Assembly: GCA_050084515.1 (NCBI GenBank)
Contig: CM114272.1
Coordinates: forward strand, 42,222,001 to 42,286,000
Source: Blasia pusilla
Lineage: Eukaryota > Marchantiophyta > Marchantiopsida > Blasiales
Length of the DNA stretch: 64,000 nucleotides
Direction: 5' to 3'
The translations under genes were made by a program, and so were the position numbers. Positions 33,683 through 44,661 of this stretch are shown here, piece after piece (position 1 is the stretch's first letter; each line of letters opens with the position of its first letter). Under the pieces are notes generated by a model, which saw nothing but the letters and a program-made list of their open reading frames with translations, did no database searches and was not told where the DNA came from.

Positions 33683-34292
33683 TTGGAGATATTTTGGTAC
33701 TTCTTGTCTTGTTGTTTGGCCATGAGTTAGCATGGGATCGTGCGTGTTTGTGTATGTTGTGTAGCGACGTGTATGTGCACGACAGTTGTCACGTCTTTTA
33801 TGATAGATCGGTGAGATCTATCCTATCGGTAGAGCGCCTTCGTGAGCAGTGAAGGACATGCTCAGTGGATCAAGGATGACTTGTTGAGCAGGTTTCCCCT
33901 TCGTTTCGGCTCATTTGCAGCCATATTGAGGAACTTACTATTTTAGGTAAGTACCATTTTGAGTATATGATCAACTTTCTATTTTTTGGTAAGTGGCCCT
34001 TGACCTCCTACATCAGGTCAAGAGCCAAGGAGGTGACTTTGGAGCATAGATTACCATGGAGAGAGCTTGGGAGAGGGGAGGGGTATACCTCAAAGAGAGA
34101 GAGATTGAGAGCTCATTCTCTCTTTGTTGAACCTCTTGGCATGAGGCGGCGGAGTTATGGTCTTGCTTGCCTTGTGTGTGTAACCCAAGCCTCTCATTAG
34201 GAGAGTGGGTTTGGTTTGACATTGAAAGAGACATATGAGAGTGCACACACGTGAGAACTATGGTGTTGTGAGAGAGATAGGATCTTATTTTA
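33683..34292 (+). repeat. 3' LTR of gypsy-CMT element (~610 bp)
   Basis: Starts TTGGAGATATTTTGGTAC right after the polypurine tract. From about 33870 it matches the partial 5' LTR at 26223-26636, ending GGATCTTATTTTA. A second LTR start follows with no spacer. Confidence 0.85.
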
Positions 34293-34400
34293 TTGGAGAT
34301 ATTTTGGTACTTCTTGTCTCGTTGTTTGGATGCCATGAGTTAGCATAGGATCGTGCGTGTTTGTGTGTGTGTTCGGTGACAGCGATGTGTATGCGCACGA
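34293..34400 (+). repeat. Truncated second LTR copy in tandem
   Basis: Repeats the first ~110 bases of the 3' LTR (TTGGAGATATTTTGGTAC, CATGAGTTAGCAT, GGATCGTGCGTGTTTGTG), then diverges. It begins exactly where the 610-bp LTR ends. Confidence 0.8.
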
Positions 34401-34530
34401 CATAGTGCACCGGCCGTCTTTCGCCGGATCTTGGGGTCTTGGGATCGCGCGCGACCCTAAGCCTATGGCCTATGGAATTGGGCCCTTAGGCGCCGTCGGT
34501 TGACCGTACATTGTAGTTTAGAAACATGAT

Positions 34531-34850
34531 TCAAACAATAGGGGTGTCATTTTACCGGCTATCCGGGGTTTTAGGTTTCCCCGGAACTCTCTATCCGGGG
34601 ACTTGTCGGGTCCCAAACTGGTTTCTCTCGAGCTTCACGCTTTGGCGCTCCCGGGAGTGTCTTTCTTGTCTATTTTGATTTCTTTCCGAGTACCCCCACA
34701 GGAATTAGAGCGGTCGCAAGTGACATGCATAGGTATATGGGATGTTGTAAACCTCCCTCCGCCTCCTCTTTCGGAAGTAGCTTTCCGGGTCGGCCCCCTG
34801 AATCTGGGCAATTCCGCATAGCCGGTAAAATGACACCCCCTAATGTTTGG
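34531..34850. repeat. ~320-bp foldback with ~30-bp inverted ends
   Basis: 34541-34562 is an exact reverse complement of 34816-34837 (core TGTCATTTTACCGGCTAT). Outside this core the arms stay similar to about 34531 and 34850 (CAAACAwTAGGGG at each end). TAGGGGTGTC resembles hAT-type termini, but no 8-bp target duplication flanks it. It could be a MITE or the palindrome of an unknown element. Confidence 0.75.
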
Positions 34851-35294
34851 CCCGATCCGGTTTCAAATTGGTCAGGAATTATCGGCAAAGGTGACGGGTT
34901 AAAATTGAGACTTCCCAAAAATAGACTAGATTTATGTAACTTCTTTGTATAAAATATCTGAAAGAGAGAGATTCCCGGTGATCGACCGCCTCCCACGTGA
35001 AAACTCCCCAATACTAGTTTCAAATTGCTCGGGAATGAAGCATTTTCTGAACAGGCCTTATGAAAACTGGTTCAAAACCCGGCATTACTGTTAGCCGCCG
35101 TACGAGTCCCCCGGGAAGCTCCCCGAACCCTGACAGTAGCAGTCCCCTGCCGCAGGATTCAAATCCCGGGGTAGTGGACAGGATCTCCAAGGCACTCCAG
35201 GCATTCTGACGCCGTAGAGAGTTTAAATTCCGGAGGATTACTATTGATTCTCTAGCGTCGACCGAACACACACAATTACATATGCCTATGGAGA

Positions 35295-35474
35295 ATGGAA
35301 GTTTCAGTCACTTCTCACGAATTGGCATTTGCCGGCAATCTGAAGGAGATTTCATTAGGATTAACCCAACTACTTCTGATAGCTAACGTTCTTGAAAGGG
35401 GAAAATCTCAACTGCCACTAGATCTCGAAAATGAACCAATTCACTTGGAGCATAGCGGTGACAAGAACAAATAA
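35295..35474 (+). CDS. Possible small protein of 59 residues
   Basis: An open frame from ATG to TAA beginning MEVSVTSHELAFAGN. The middle looks like an amphipathic or hydrophobic helix (LTQLLLIANVLERG) and the tail is acidic and polar. No family is recognised and no upstream promoter signal is evident. It could be a first exon, a real small protein or chance. Confidence 0.2.
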   Translation: MEVSVTSHELAFAGNLKEISLGLTQLLLIANVLERGKSQLPLDLENEPIHLEHSGDKNK

Positions 35475-38129
35475 CCGGATGAGGTCCGACTGGATTCGCC
35501 TCGTGCAAGTTTCAAAAGTTATTTGATTGCATTGGGAGGAACAAACTACCAAAGCGAGAATGCCGTTAGGGTTTAGTTGTTACGCAACTGTTGCTAAGCG
35601 TGAGCTTTGGGGAGAAAAATTAACATGAGATATTGGTTGCTATGTATTTTCATGAAAATTGGCGTGTTTTGAAAACATGCAAATTGTTTGAGAAATTTAT
35701 AATTAAAGTCCGTTTGCCTATGAGAAAATTGCAAGAAAGGATGGAATATGTTTAACTTTTCTTTTTCATTTTCTCAAGATGGAACCTGATGTAAGTGTAT
35801 CACGTAAATGATTACGGCCTCTACAACTGCTGTTGAATATTAATGCTGGTTTTTGGCAGCTTCACGTCCTTGTTTTTGGCTCTGGACGCTTGGAGCATCC
35901 ACCAGGGATACCTACCCACGTGTCATTCTAGGATTGCGTTTGACCTGCTAGATGGAATCATTATGGTCTTGGAGCGCTAATGTAAGGAGTTTTACCATTG
36001 CTCCGCCTACTCCCTCTATTCTGTCCATCTACTGTTCTCCAGCAAACAGCCCATATGCCCCATTTACACGCCAAAGCTTAATCTTCACTTAGCGACGTTC
36101 AAATCAGAACATGGTCACATGGATATTCACGAAGATTCAGTGCACGTTTCATTTGGTTCTTCTTCGTATCGGATAAATGAGACCAGTTGAACTTTTGAAG
36201 GTCTCTCTCCTGTTGCATGAGCTAAATGAGGGGAGGGGCAAAAAGACTTCTCTGTCACCCTATGCGTATTACTTGGAGTCTTTTGCCAGTCCTTGCATCT
36301 ATCATTCGCGCAATTGGATTGCGAATGCCAATCCAATCTCCAATGCAAATGCCAAGCCTTGATCCAAGGGACTAGAAATTGGCATTGCCAGTCCCTTGCT
36401 CTGGTGTGTCATGAAAGCTAGCTTCCATGGATGGAGGTGATTGTCATGGAAAATTAGACTATTGGGCCTGTTATTATTAAGAAATAACTAGAAGAAAGGA
36501 ATTTTCATGGAGGAATTTTTTTAAGAGGAAAATCTAGTGTGGAATGGAATATTGCCTAAGAAGTTAAGATAAAAAGTCAAAAGAATAATAGAGTATATCT
36601 TACCATTCTTTTAAAAAAATTTGGAAAATATATCCTATTAGAGAGAACAACAGATAATAATGGACTCGGTGGCTATAAGAAGTGAACCCCATTTAAAATA
36701 GGGCGTACATGTCGGCTCAAGGGACCTGAAAAGATTACCTAGCTTAGGGTTGAAATCAAGAAGGGACGCTTCTTATTTCTTGGCTCGAGCCCTGGTGTGA
36801 TACGTGTATGTTTGACTAAAAATCAGGCATATTTTACTATTTAAAAATAAACTAAAATTTTAATATTTTTGTGTGAAATTTGATGCATTCTCACTAGTTC
36901 GTTATTAAGGCAAGTAGTTTCGTGGAGTATGACTCAACATCGCAAACTGAGCTCAGTTCGTTCTTCAAGACTGTGCAAACTCGATTCGTTCGATAAGGAA
37001 GCCAGTGATCGGCAACAACAGACGGTAAAAGTCCCTGGACCAGACCCTCACTCTGAAGGAATCCTGAGGAATAAAGAGGGCTGGGTGGGACAAAGAAGAC
37101 GCTAAGGAACCCGGAAGCAGGGTCCGGGTAGTTTTTCCCTGAGAACCAGTAGATTCCGGTCTGTACATTTCGAATTTTTCCTCATGCCGGTCGCCTAAAG
37201 ATATACAAATACAAAGGAGGACCTCTCGGTGTTTTGCCGGTAACTGAATCAGCAATTTCCAAGTTCAACACGTAACCCGGTTCTGCCCGGACATTCCCGG
37301 AAGGACCCCAAATGTAATGAAACCAAGACCCCAGAGGAGAAGAAAGAAAGTCCACGCGGTCTCTCCTAGCGAATAAGGGAAAGGGACAGGTATACCGTCT
37401 CTGACTGGCTCTCCAACCCACGTCTAACATGGAAGGACCGTGGGAGCAGAGAATAAGTACAGGCCAAGCATAAATAAGACACGACGACTACGACCCCCCT
37501 GCCGACCCACGTAGTGACCACCCAAACTGAGTAGAATGGGACTGGCCCTACCACGAGACAACCAAAGATGTGGGACCGAAGGAGGGAGTGATGGCATCAC
37601 GGGATCGAAAGGTGACAGATGTCACAACATAACAGGAGAAGCCAGAAGATCTAACTCCTGACACTTGCCACGATCGACATTTCTACGGCCCGATTCGCCC
37701 GACGGTGATACAAAGCTGCGCAGTTTGAAAATAGATGATGGTCCACGTCTGGTAGTGGCGGCCCTAGAGCGTGAGAGTGTGGGTACCTTGGGGACACGTA
37801 TGTATTTCGTGGTCCCGGCTTGAATCCTCTAGAAGATTTGAATGCAATACTCAACACGACACTACCAGTAGAGACCTTCCGTTACTCGTACTTATTTTAG
37901 GGTTCTATTTTAGTGGAGTCGTCTCCTGGCCAGAGGAAGAATATTTCCCACTACTAATCACGATGTGTGGTTGAAGTATGCCTACAATCTCCAAATTACT
38001 TTTAGTGTTCCGACTAGATGTGAATTGTAGTGGAAACGGTATCTCCATAGAAGCTTGGATCTTGTTTGAGTCAAGTTATATCTCACTAGTTGGTATGATG
38101 GAGAAAACTCAAGTCCAAAATCAGGTCGT

Positions 38130-38535
38130 GTTGGAAAAAACTTAATTCTAAAATTTCTTTATGTACAGCATTGCATGTGTAAACACCTTGTTTATTTGGA
38201 TGCTTATCAACTCACACCATGATATGAATTAAATTTCTTATTTCCACTCTTGAGAAAGCAAGAGATAATTGGCTGTGAGAAAATACAAGCATTGTAGGTA
38301 TGTACCAAACTTTTCTAAAGTTTGACCTTAGGATTTGTAATATTTTCTCGATGAATGAAAATTTGATATCCACAAAAATCAAGAGGCAACCCCGAATCTG
38401 AAGCAATCAAAGGAATATGTGTAACGAAAATCCAGTCTCCGACATTTCTTCTCGTAATAATTTCAACATTTTGACATGTCGTATGTTTTTCACCAAAAGA
38501 ATCCATCCTTGATGATTCAACATCCAAAGCTATAT
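38130..38535 (-). pseudogene. C-terminal fragment of Helitron Pif1-like helicase
   Basis: The minus strand reads EIITRRNVGDW, then FVTHIPLIASDSGLPLDF, a frameshift, then a degraded SQGQTLE-like stretch, and FSHSQLSLAFSRVE (the usual YVALSRV motif). This matches the last ~120 residues of the helicase at 50200-50480. Nothing of the rest of the Helitron is recognised upstream. Confidence 0.8.
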
Positions 38536-39094
38536 GCCCTTAAGATGGTAGACTTCCTAGGAGAAGATTGTATAAAATTTTCTTCCTTTTTTCAACAAGA
38601 CCATCGATGAAAAATATTTTTTCCTAAAACTCTATAAAAATAGCATCAATAGTTGTATTATAATGGGAAAGTCCATAAATAGTTAGCATTTGGCTTTCAT
38701 AATCATGCATAGTTTGGAGCTTAAAATGTAACTTTAGATTCTTACCAAAAGAGGACCATTCTTTGTTATTTTTTGGAACTCATCATGCATGACATCCCAG
38801 ATAGTACGTTATCCATCATTAAAGGTTCCTCTCAACATGATCTTGTTTGATAGTGTTTAGTACTAGGTCAGATTAGGCTATGTGAAATTATGTTAATTGC
38901 CTCTTCCTCCATAACCTTGGAATCCACCATAACTACGAAGGTCTCTATCATAATCCCCTGTATCTTAGCGTAATGAAGTTTTCTAAGGCCTAAGACAACA
39001 TTAGCCCTTGCAAATAAACACCACCAACCATTGAGCACCAATTGGGAAGTGGTTCATGGTTTATCACCTTTGTCCTTAGAAGATTGTACCGCGC
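38536..39094. other. Unassigned AT-rich sequence
   Basis: Lies between the Helitron fragment and the satellite array. No gene, tRNA or transposon end is recognised. Confidence 0.45.
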
Positions 39095-41636
39095 CCCTCT
39101 AAAAACCCTCTTTCTTTTCTTGGCTTTAGGTTGGATTTTTATTTTCCTTCAAATTTTTCAAGGAGGTTAGATACACTTCCATCAACAAGTGGAAAATAGT
39201 TCAAATCAAGATCATAGATTCAGATAAAATGATAAAAGCACATCCCCTTATTTCTTAGGATATCTTATCGTGTGAGTCTTAAAAGACCTCTTCGTTTTCG
39301 GGATCTCGGTTGGTCTTTCATTTCCTTCAAATTTTGCAAGGAGGTTAGATATACTTCTATCAACATGTGAAAAATCATTCAAGTCAAGATCATATGTTTG
39401 AATAAAATGAAAATACACGTCCCAAGTTTTCTTAGAATGTCATATTGCACGGGTCTAGAAAGACCTATTCATTTTTGGTTTTTGGGTTGGACTTCCATTT
39501 TCCTTCATATTTTGCAAGAAGGTTACATACACGTCCATAAATAAGTGGAAAATTTTTCAAGGTAAAGATCATATACTTGGATAAAATGAAAAACTTATAC
39601 ATGTTTAACTTTTCCTTAAAAGGTCTTATCGTCAAGGTATGAAAATCCCTATTTATTTTTTGGGTTTTGGTTAGACTTTCATTTTCTCTGAAACATTTCA
39701 AGGAAGTTGGACCCACTTCTACAAAGATGGAAAAATTTTCAATTCAAGATAATAGCCTTGGTTAAAATTAAGAATACACATCATCATAAATCATAAACTC
39801 TTGCCACAACATGCCCCTAGGCCTCACAAACCCAAGGAAAAAATCAGATCTCTAATTTCTCACCTATGGATTGAACAAAAAATGAAAGATCCTAAATGTA
39901 GACTTTCAGATTTGGTTTTAGTTTGGAAGTTAAATGGATAGATTTGAACCATTAAACAGGGGGAGGATCTCACCATAAGCCATTCCCCTAACTTTCAATC
40001 AAATCCAATTCTTGAAACAAAGTTTGGCATAAGATGGAAATGAGAATGTTAAGAAAACAAAGTAAATGTGCAGTTGAGCTCTTTCTCATTTTGTTTTAAG
40101 TCCTCTTCATTTTTTGGCCTTTGGGTTGGACTTCCATTTTCCTTTAAATTTTTCGAGGAAGATATACTTCTGTCAATAAGTAGCCAAAATTTCAAGTCAA
40201 GACCATATAATTGGATAACATGAAAAACCCACACCACATTTTCCCTTTATAGATCTTGTGGCGCAAGTCTAGAAAGACCTCTTCCTTTTCAGGACTTCTC
40301 TTTCCTTTTAAATTGTGCAAGGACATTAGATACACTTATATCCGATTCAACAAGTTGAAAAAAAAATTAAGGTCGAGGTCATGTATCTAGAGAAAACGAA
40401 AGATACACACCAACTTATGGTTTAAAAGGACCTATTCATTTTTAGGCTTTGGGATGGACTTGTATTTTCCTTGAATTTTTAAATGGAGGTTGGATAGACT
40501 TCCCAAAACAAGTGAAAACATTTCAGATAAAGATTATATACTTGGAAAGTATGAAAATTTTGGAAGAGACCTTTTTCTTAGTAAAATTTATAGTGCGAGC
40601 CTCGAAACACGTCTTTATTTTTTGGCTTTGGGTTGGACTTCCATTTTCAATGAATTTTTTTCAAGGAGGTTGGAAAACATTCCACAAGTGGAATTTTTTT
40701 AGAAAAGATGACAAATGTAGAGGATATTTTTTCCTCAATAATAATTAACTCTTATGTACGGCGCGGGTCTAGAGAGACCTATTCATTTTTAGGCTCTAGA
40801 TTATATTTCAATTTTTCTTAAAATTTTACAAGAAGGTTGAAAACACTTTCATCAACAAGTGGAAAATATTTGAAGGAAGGATCATAAACTTAGAGAAGAT
40901 AAAAAAATATACATGAGTTTTTTTTCTTAGTAGATCTTATCGTGCGGGTCTACAAACACCTCTTTATTTTTAAGCTTTCGGATGGATAATATTTAAAGGC
41001 TTGAAAATTTAAATCCATCCAAAAGTATTTAAAGTGAAGATCATTTAATTAGAGAAGATGAAAAGTATATAGGTGATTTTTTCTTATTAAATTTTATCAT
41101 GGGGGTCTAGAAGGAATTCTTCATTTTTAGGCTTTGGTTTGAATCTCAATTTTCCATGAATCTTTTCAAGAAGCTTGGAAATGCTTCCACACACATTGGG
41201 AAAGAATTTCAATTTAAGATCATATACATGGAGGCGATGAAAAATGTTGAGGAGAGTTTTTCCTTAGTGATTGTTATGGCCCAAGTTGTGAAAGACTTAC
41301 ATATTTTTAGGCTCTAGGTTAGACTTCCATTTTCCGTGAAATTTTGCAAGGAGGTTAGAAATACTTTCACCAATTAGTTGAGAAAATTTCAGGTTGAAGA
41401 TCATATTCTTGGAGAAGATGAAAAATATAGAGGAGATTTTTTTCTCAATAAATCTTACCATATGGGTCTAGATAGACCTCTTCATTTTAAGTTTTTGGGT
41501 TGGAGTTCAATTCTCCAAGAATTCTTATGAGGAGGTTGGAAATGCTTCCATTCAAAATGGGAAATAATTTCAATTAAAGTTTATATTATTGGATAAGATG
41601 GAAAATGAAAAAGAGAATTTTCCTTAGTTATTCTTA
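39095..41636. repeat. Degenerate satellite array, monomers of about 165-185 bp
   Basis: About 13 or 14 tandem units share, in order, GGGTCTAGAAAGACCTCTTC, ATTTTTAGGCTTTGGGTTGG, ACTTCCATTTTCC, TTTTGCAAGGAGGTTGGA, CAACAAGTGGAAAA, AAGATCATATACTTGGA and a TTTTTCCTTAGTAA...TTAT segment. The GCAAGGAGG block recurs near 39159, 39337, 39515, 39699, 40154, 40318, 40481, 40662, 40829, 41167, 41347 and 41527, giving spacings of about 163-184 bp or multiples. A ~250-bp unrelated piece lies at 39790-40080. Monomers have diverged greatly, so the array is old. It encodes no protein. Confidence 0.88.
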
Positions 41637-41840
41637 CATTGCTAAAAGAAAACTATGGCTTTTATGACTTGACTTTGAATGACTTCTGTACAAGATGGTT
41701 GAAAGAATAACTCTATTGGTTGAGTCATTTTGTATGAAGACTAAATTAACAATAATGTAATGACTGTAATAATATTGTGAATAACTCAGTCATGTAAAAG
41801 TCATATCCCATGATCGATTTAGTAATCTTGAGTCATTTTC
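41637..41840 (+). mobile_element. CACTA-like 5' terminus with subterminal repeats
   Basis: The sequence CATTGCTAAAAGAAAACTATG, directly at the end of the satellite, resembles the start of a CACTA terminus, with CATTG in place of CACTA. It is followed by at least six TGACT/AGTCA motifs up to about 41840. The inner sequence resembles the terminus at 4253 read in reverse (both continue TTATGACT). No matching right end was found. Confidence 0.45.
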
Positions 41841-42595
41841 TCACACAAGTGTATTAGAAAATAAATTTTATATAATATTAAATAAATATGTATAATATAA
41901 TAAATCTAGCCTTAAGAGAAATAACAGAAAATTAAAAATAAGAAATTAAAAAAATGAATGAATAAGTTATCCTTATATATCCAAGGAATCCACACTATGT
42001 TGAAAATTTTCTATCATTTGATAAGACATCAAGAATATGGAATAGTATGAATACATAATAATAATAATAAGACTATTTCTTAATGAAGTCATAAATTATA
42101 AGTATTAAACAAAATATAAGAATAAACCATTAAATCAAAGGAAACATTAAATCCTTTAAATAAATTTATTTTTTTTGGAAAAATAAATTTATTTTATTTT
42201 TTGACTTTTCAATTCTAAAAATAAAACTTAAAATTTTCAAATCTATTTCTATACTAGGTTCTTAGATTAAATCCTTAATTTCTTACAACTAGAGTCTTAT
42301 TTCAAAATATTTACTTTTTAGATTAAAATCTTTGTTTTTTGAATTTATTTTATTCTTTTTGTAGACTTTTCAATTCTTAAAATAAATCTCTTAAAATTTT
42401 TAATTTATTTATGTACTAGGATCCTATTTTAAAACCAAGAGAATACAACTTTTTTTCAATGATTTTTTTAATTGAAAAATAGTATATACTTATTGGGAAA
42501 AATTGATGTATTCCACTATCATTTCACTCTTTTTGTTTTTCTTATCTTATGCTTTTCTTCTAATTTTTTTGGCACTCACCATTTATATTTTGTAG
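41841..42595. other. AT-rich sequence upstream of the Helitron gene
   Basis: Very AT-rich with many homopolymer runs. It probably contains the Helitron 5' end and promoter, but no clear TC...TTAAAAG terminus could be chosen. Confidence 0.4.
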
Positions 42596-44020
42596 ATGGG
42601 TTTGTCGAGTCGCACATTTGTGGCATTAGAGAGACAACCACTTGTTGTTATCACAAATACAATAGCTCTAGCACAAAATTCTACAAGACAAGTTGGTGCA
42701 TTGAAGCACATCTCTCCGATGTAAGACCAATGTATTTCTGCCATATCTTTGACTCTTAAATTTCTTTACATGTTTTAATACTTGCACATGTCATTTGCAG
42801 ACTTTCTTTTCCATTGAGCCCTACGCATTTGCGAGACTTTCAAAAATTGATGCATGCAAAGGCTCAACAAAGAAGGCATGCCCATCGTAAGGGAATTTTA
42901 GGAAGTCGGAGAAACAAAGAACATGGAGTATTCAATGGAATATCTCCGACGTAAGTCCAATATATTCATAAGGTGCACATTGAACATGTACAATATTCCA
43001 CAATTCATACAAATTTTCACTAATTTCATTTTGTCTGTTTCCAAATATTTGTTCTTCCAGACTTTTCATTCCATCGAATTCTATAGATATACGTGATATT
43101 CGGAAGGTTCTACGTGGTGAAGCCCAAAAATGAAAAAGAGCCGACCGTGTTGATAAGATGGAAGCTCTGAGAGAAGAAAAGAGACTATATCGTCGTGAGT
43201 ACACCAAGAGAAAGAATGGGCTTCAACTTCAACTTGAGTCTACTTTCGTACCTGAGGCTAGCTATTCAAAACATTCCAAATTTGGAGACTATTGGAAGTC
43301 CATTGATAAGGTCATAATCATGATGCCACGTCCATGCTTTCTTTTTCTTTATCATTTCTCTATAATTGAAGAATTTATGTTAGTATTTTGTTTATTCTTT
43401 GCTCTATTCCTTATGTGATCTTCGAGTTCCTTTGTTTCTCAAGCCTTCTAGTGAGGATGGAGTTATGGCAGAAGAAAATGACATCGTTCCTTATGAAGAC
43501 AGAGAGGATGAAATTATTCAGAATGCTGATACAATTGAAGGGGTTGAAGTTGCCACTTATATCAAGCCAACATTTGACTTACCCAACAATGGAGTCTATG
43601 AGTTATTGAGAATGCAGCTACAACTGGGCCAACTACTTTTGTGATACCAAGAGTTGAGGTACTCTCATCTTTACTTTTAGTCATCGAAAATTCTTTGGTA
43701 CATCGCAATGTTGAAGAGAATGTTACTGAAGATATCTTCTGAGAGAAATGGCCATTGTACCAGATGATTCTACAATTTTTCCTTCTTTTGACGCTAATAG
43801 GGTTAGAGTAAATACATTGCTAAATGTTGCAAGAAATCCAAACTTCCAAGAAAATGATATTAGGAAGTTGCGACCCCTATCCATACTTGACGGGCATCCT
43901 CTACTCTCCTCGAGAATGAGTTTTGGCGGAGTTGCTCTCCCAAGAGGGATAATCCATTATCTTTGGAAAGCTAACAAGCTAAAACCATCCACTATCTCTA
44001 GTATGACTAAACTTCCCTAA
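42596..44020 (+). pseudogene. Helitron protein, N-terminal exons
   Basis: Likely exons: 42596-42720 (starting MGLSSRTFVALERQP), 42801-42950, 43061-43310 and 43444 onward to a stop near 43643. All have GT-AG borders with phases that keep one frame, broken only by a TGA near 43132. The product is basic in the middle (DKMEALREEKRLYRREYTKR), like the N-terminal part of plant Helitron proteins, which precedes the Rep domain. A further open piece, 43748-44020, has no clear partner. The start is inferred from the ATG and the splice pattern. Confidence 0.6.
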
Positions 44021-44661
44021 GATGACAAGTCTCTCATCTTCATACATACTACACTCTAGAAACCTCTCGAAGAATAGACCATGGTCAAGTTACTCTCCCA
44101 AGAGGGATAATCCACTTTCATTGGAAGATCAAGCAAGCCCCAATGCGATCCATTTAAGAGTGATACGAGAACTCAAGAAATGAAGTAGAAAGTGATGAAC
44201 CCTTGAAGGTCCCTCCTCTTTATGTACTCACAAGGGATCCACAAGAGTACAAAATAAGGCTCATCTTATCTTGTGTCACATGGCTTCCTCTCAAGATTTA
44301 GCCAATCATATTTTGACACAAATAGATTACCTCTTATCTCTTCCAAAATATCCTCCTTTACTCACTTCATATCTTCCAAACTATCCCAACTACCCTAGCC
44401 ACCAACTAAGACTACTGTTACTTTTCTTTCACTAACCCCACTATTTGACTTTTATAATCTCGTCTTTTATTTATTACCTCTTTTCCTAAAGTTGGGCCCG
44501 TACAAATGAGCCACCCTTAAGAGGTTTAAACATGGAAATTTCATTTTCCTATACTAATTTATTTAATACTAATAAAACTCTCTCTAGCACTTAATGATAG
44601 AGGAGTTTATATAGTGGATGATTTTATTATATGACACCGTGCTCTACATTAGAAATGTGAA

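Larger units (their letters stand above)
34401..38129. other. Unassigned intergenic sequence, GC-richer in its first kilobase
   Basis: No recognised gene. It holds an inverted repeat at 34531-34850, a 59-codon open frame at 35295-35474 and short local repeats such as CCAATC/GCCAATCCAATC near 36310-36350. The minus-strand frames at 36965-37554 are open but have no known domain. Confidence 0.5.

Noticed and set aside
35150-35180. GGATTCAAATCCCGG resembling a tRNA T-arm or SINE B box
   Set aside because: No A box, acceptor stem or cloverleaf could be formed around it.
39095-41636. CRISPR-like or minisatellite array
   Set aside because: Units are long (165-185 bp), contiguous and have no repeat-spacer pattern; this is a eukaryotic satellite.
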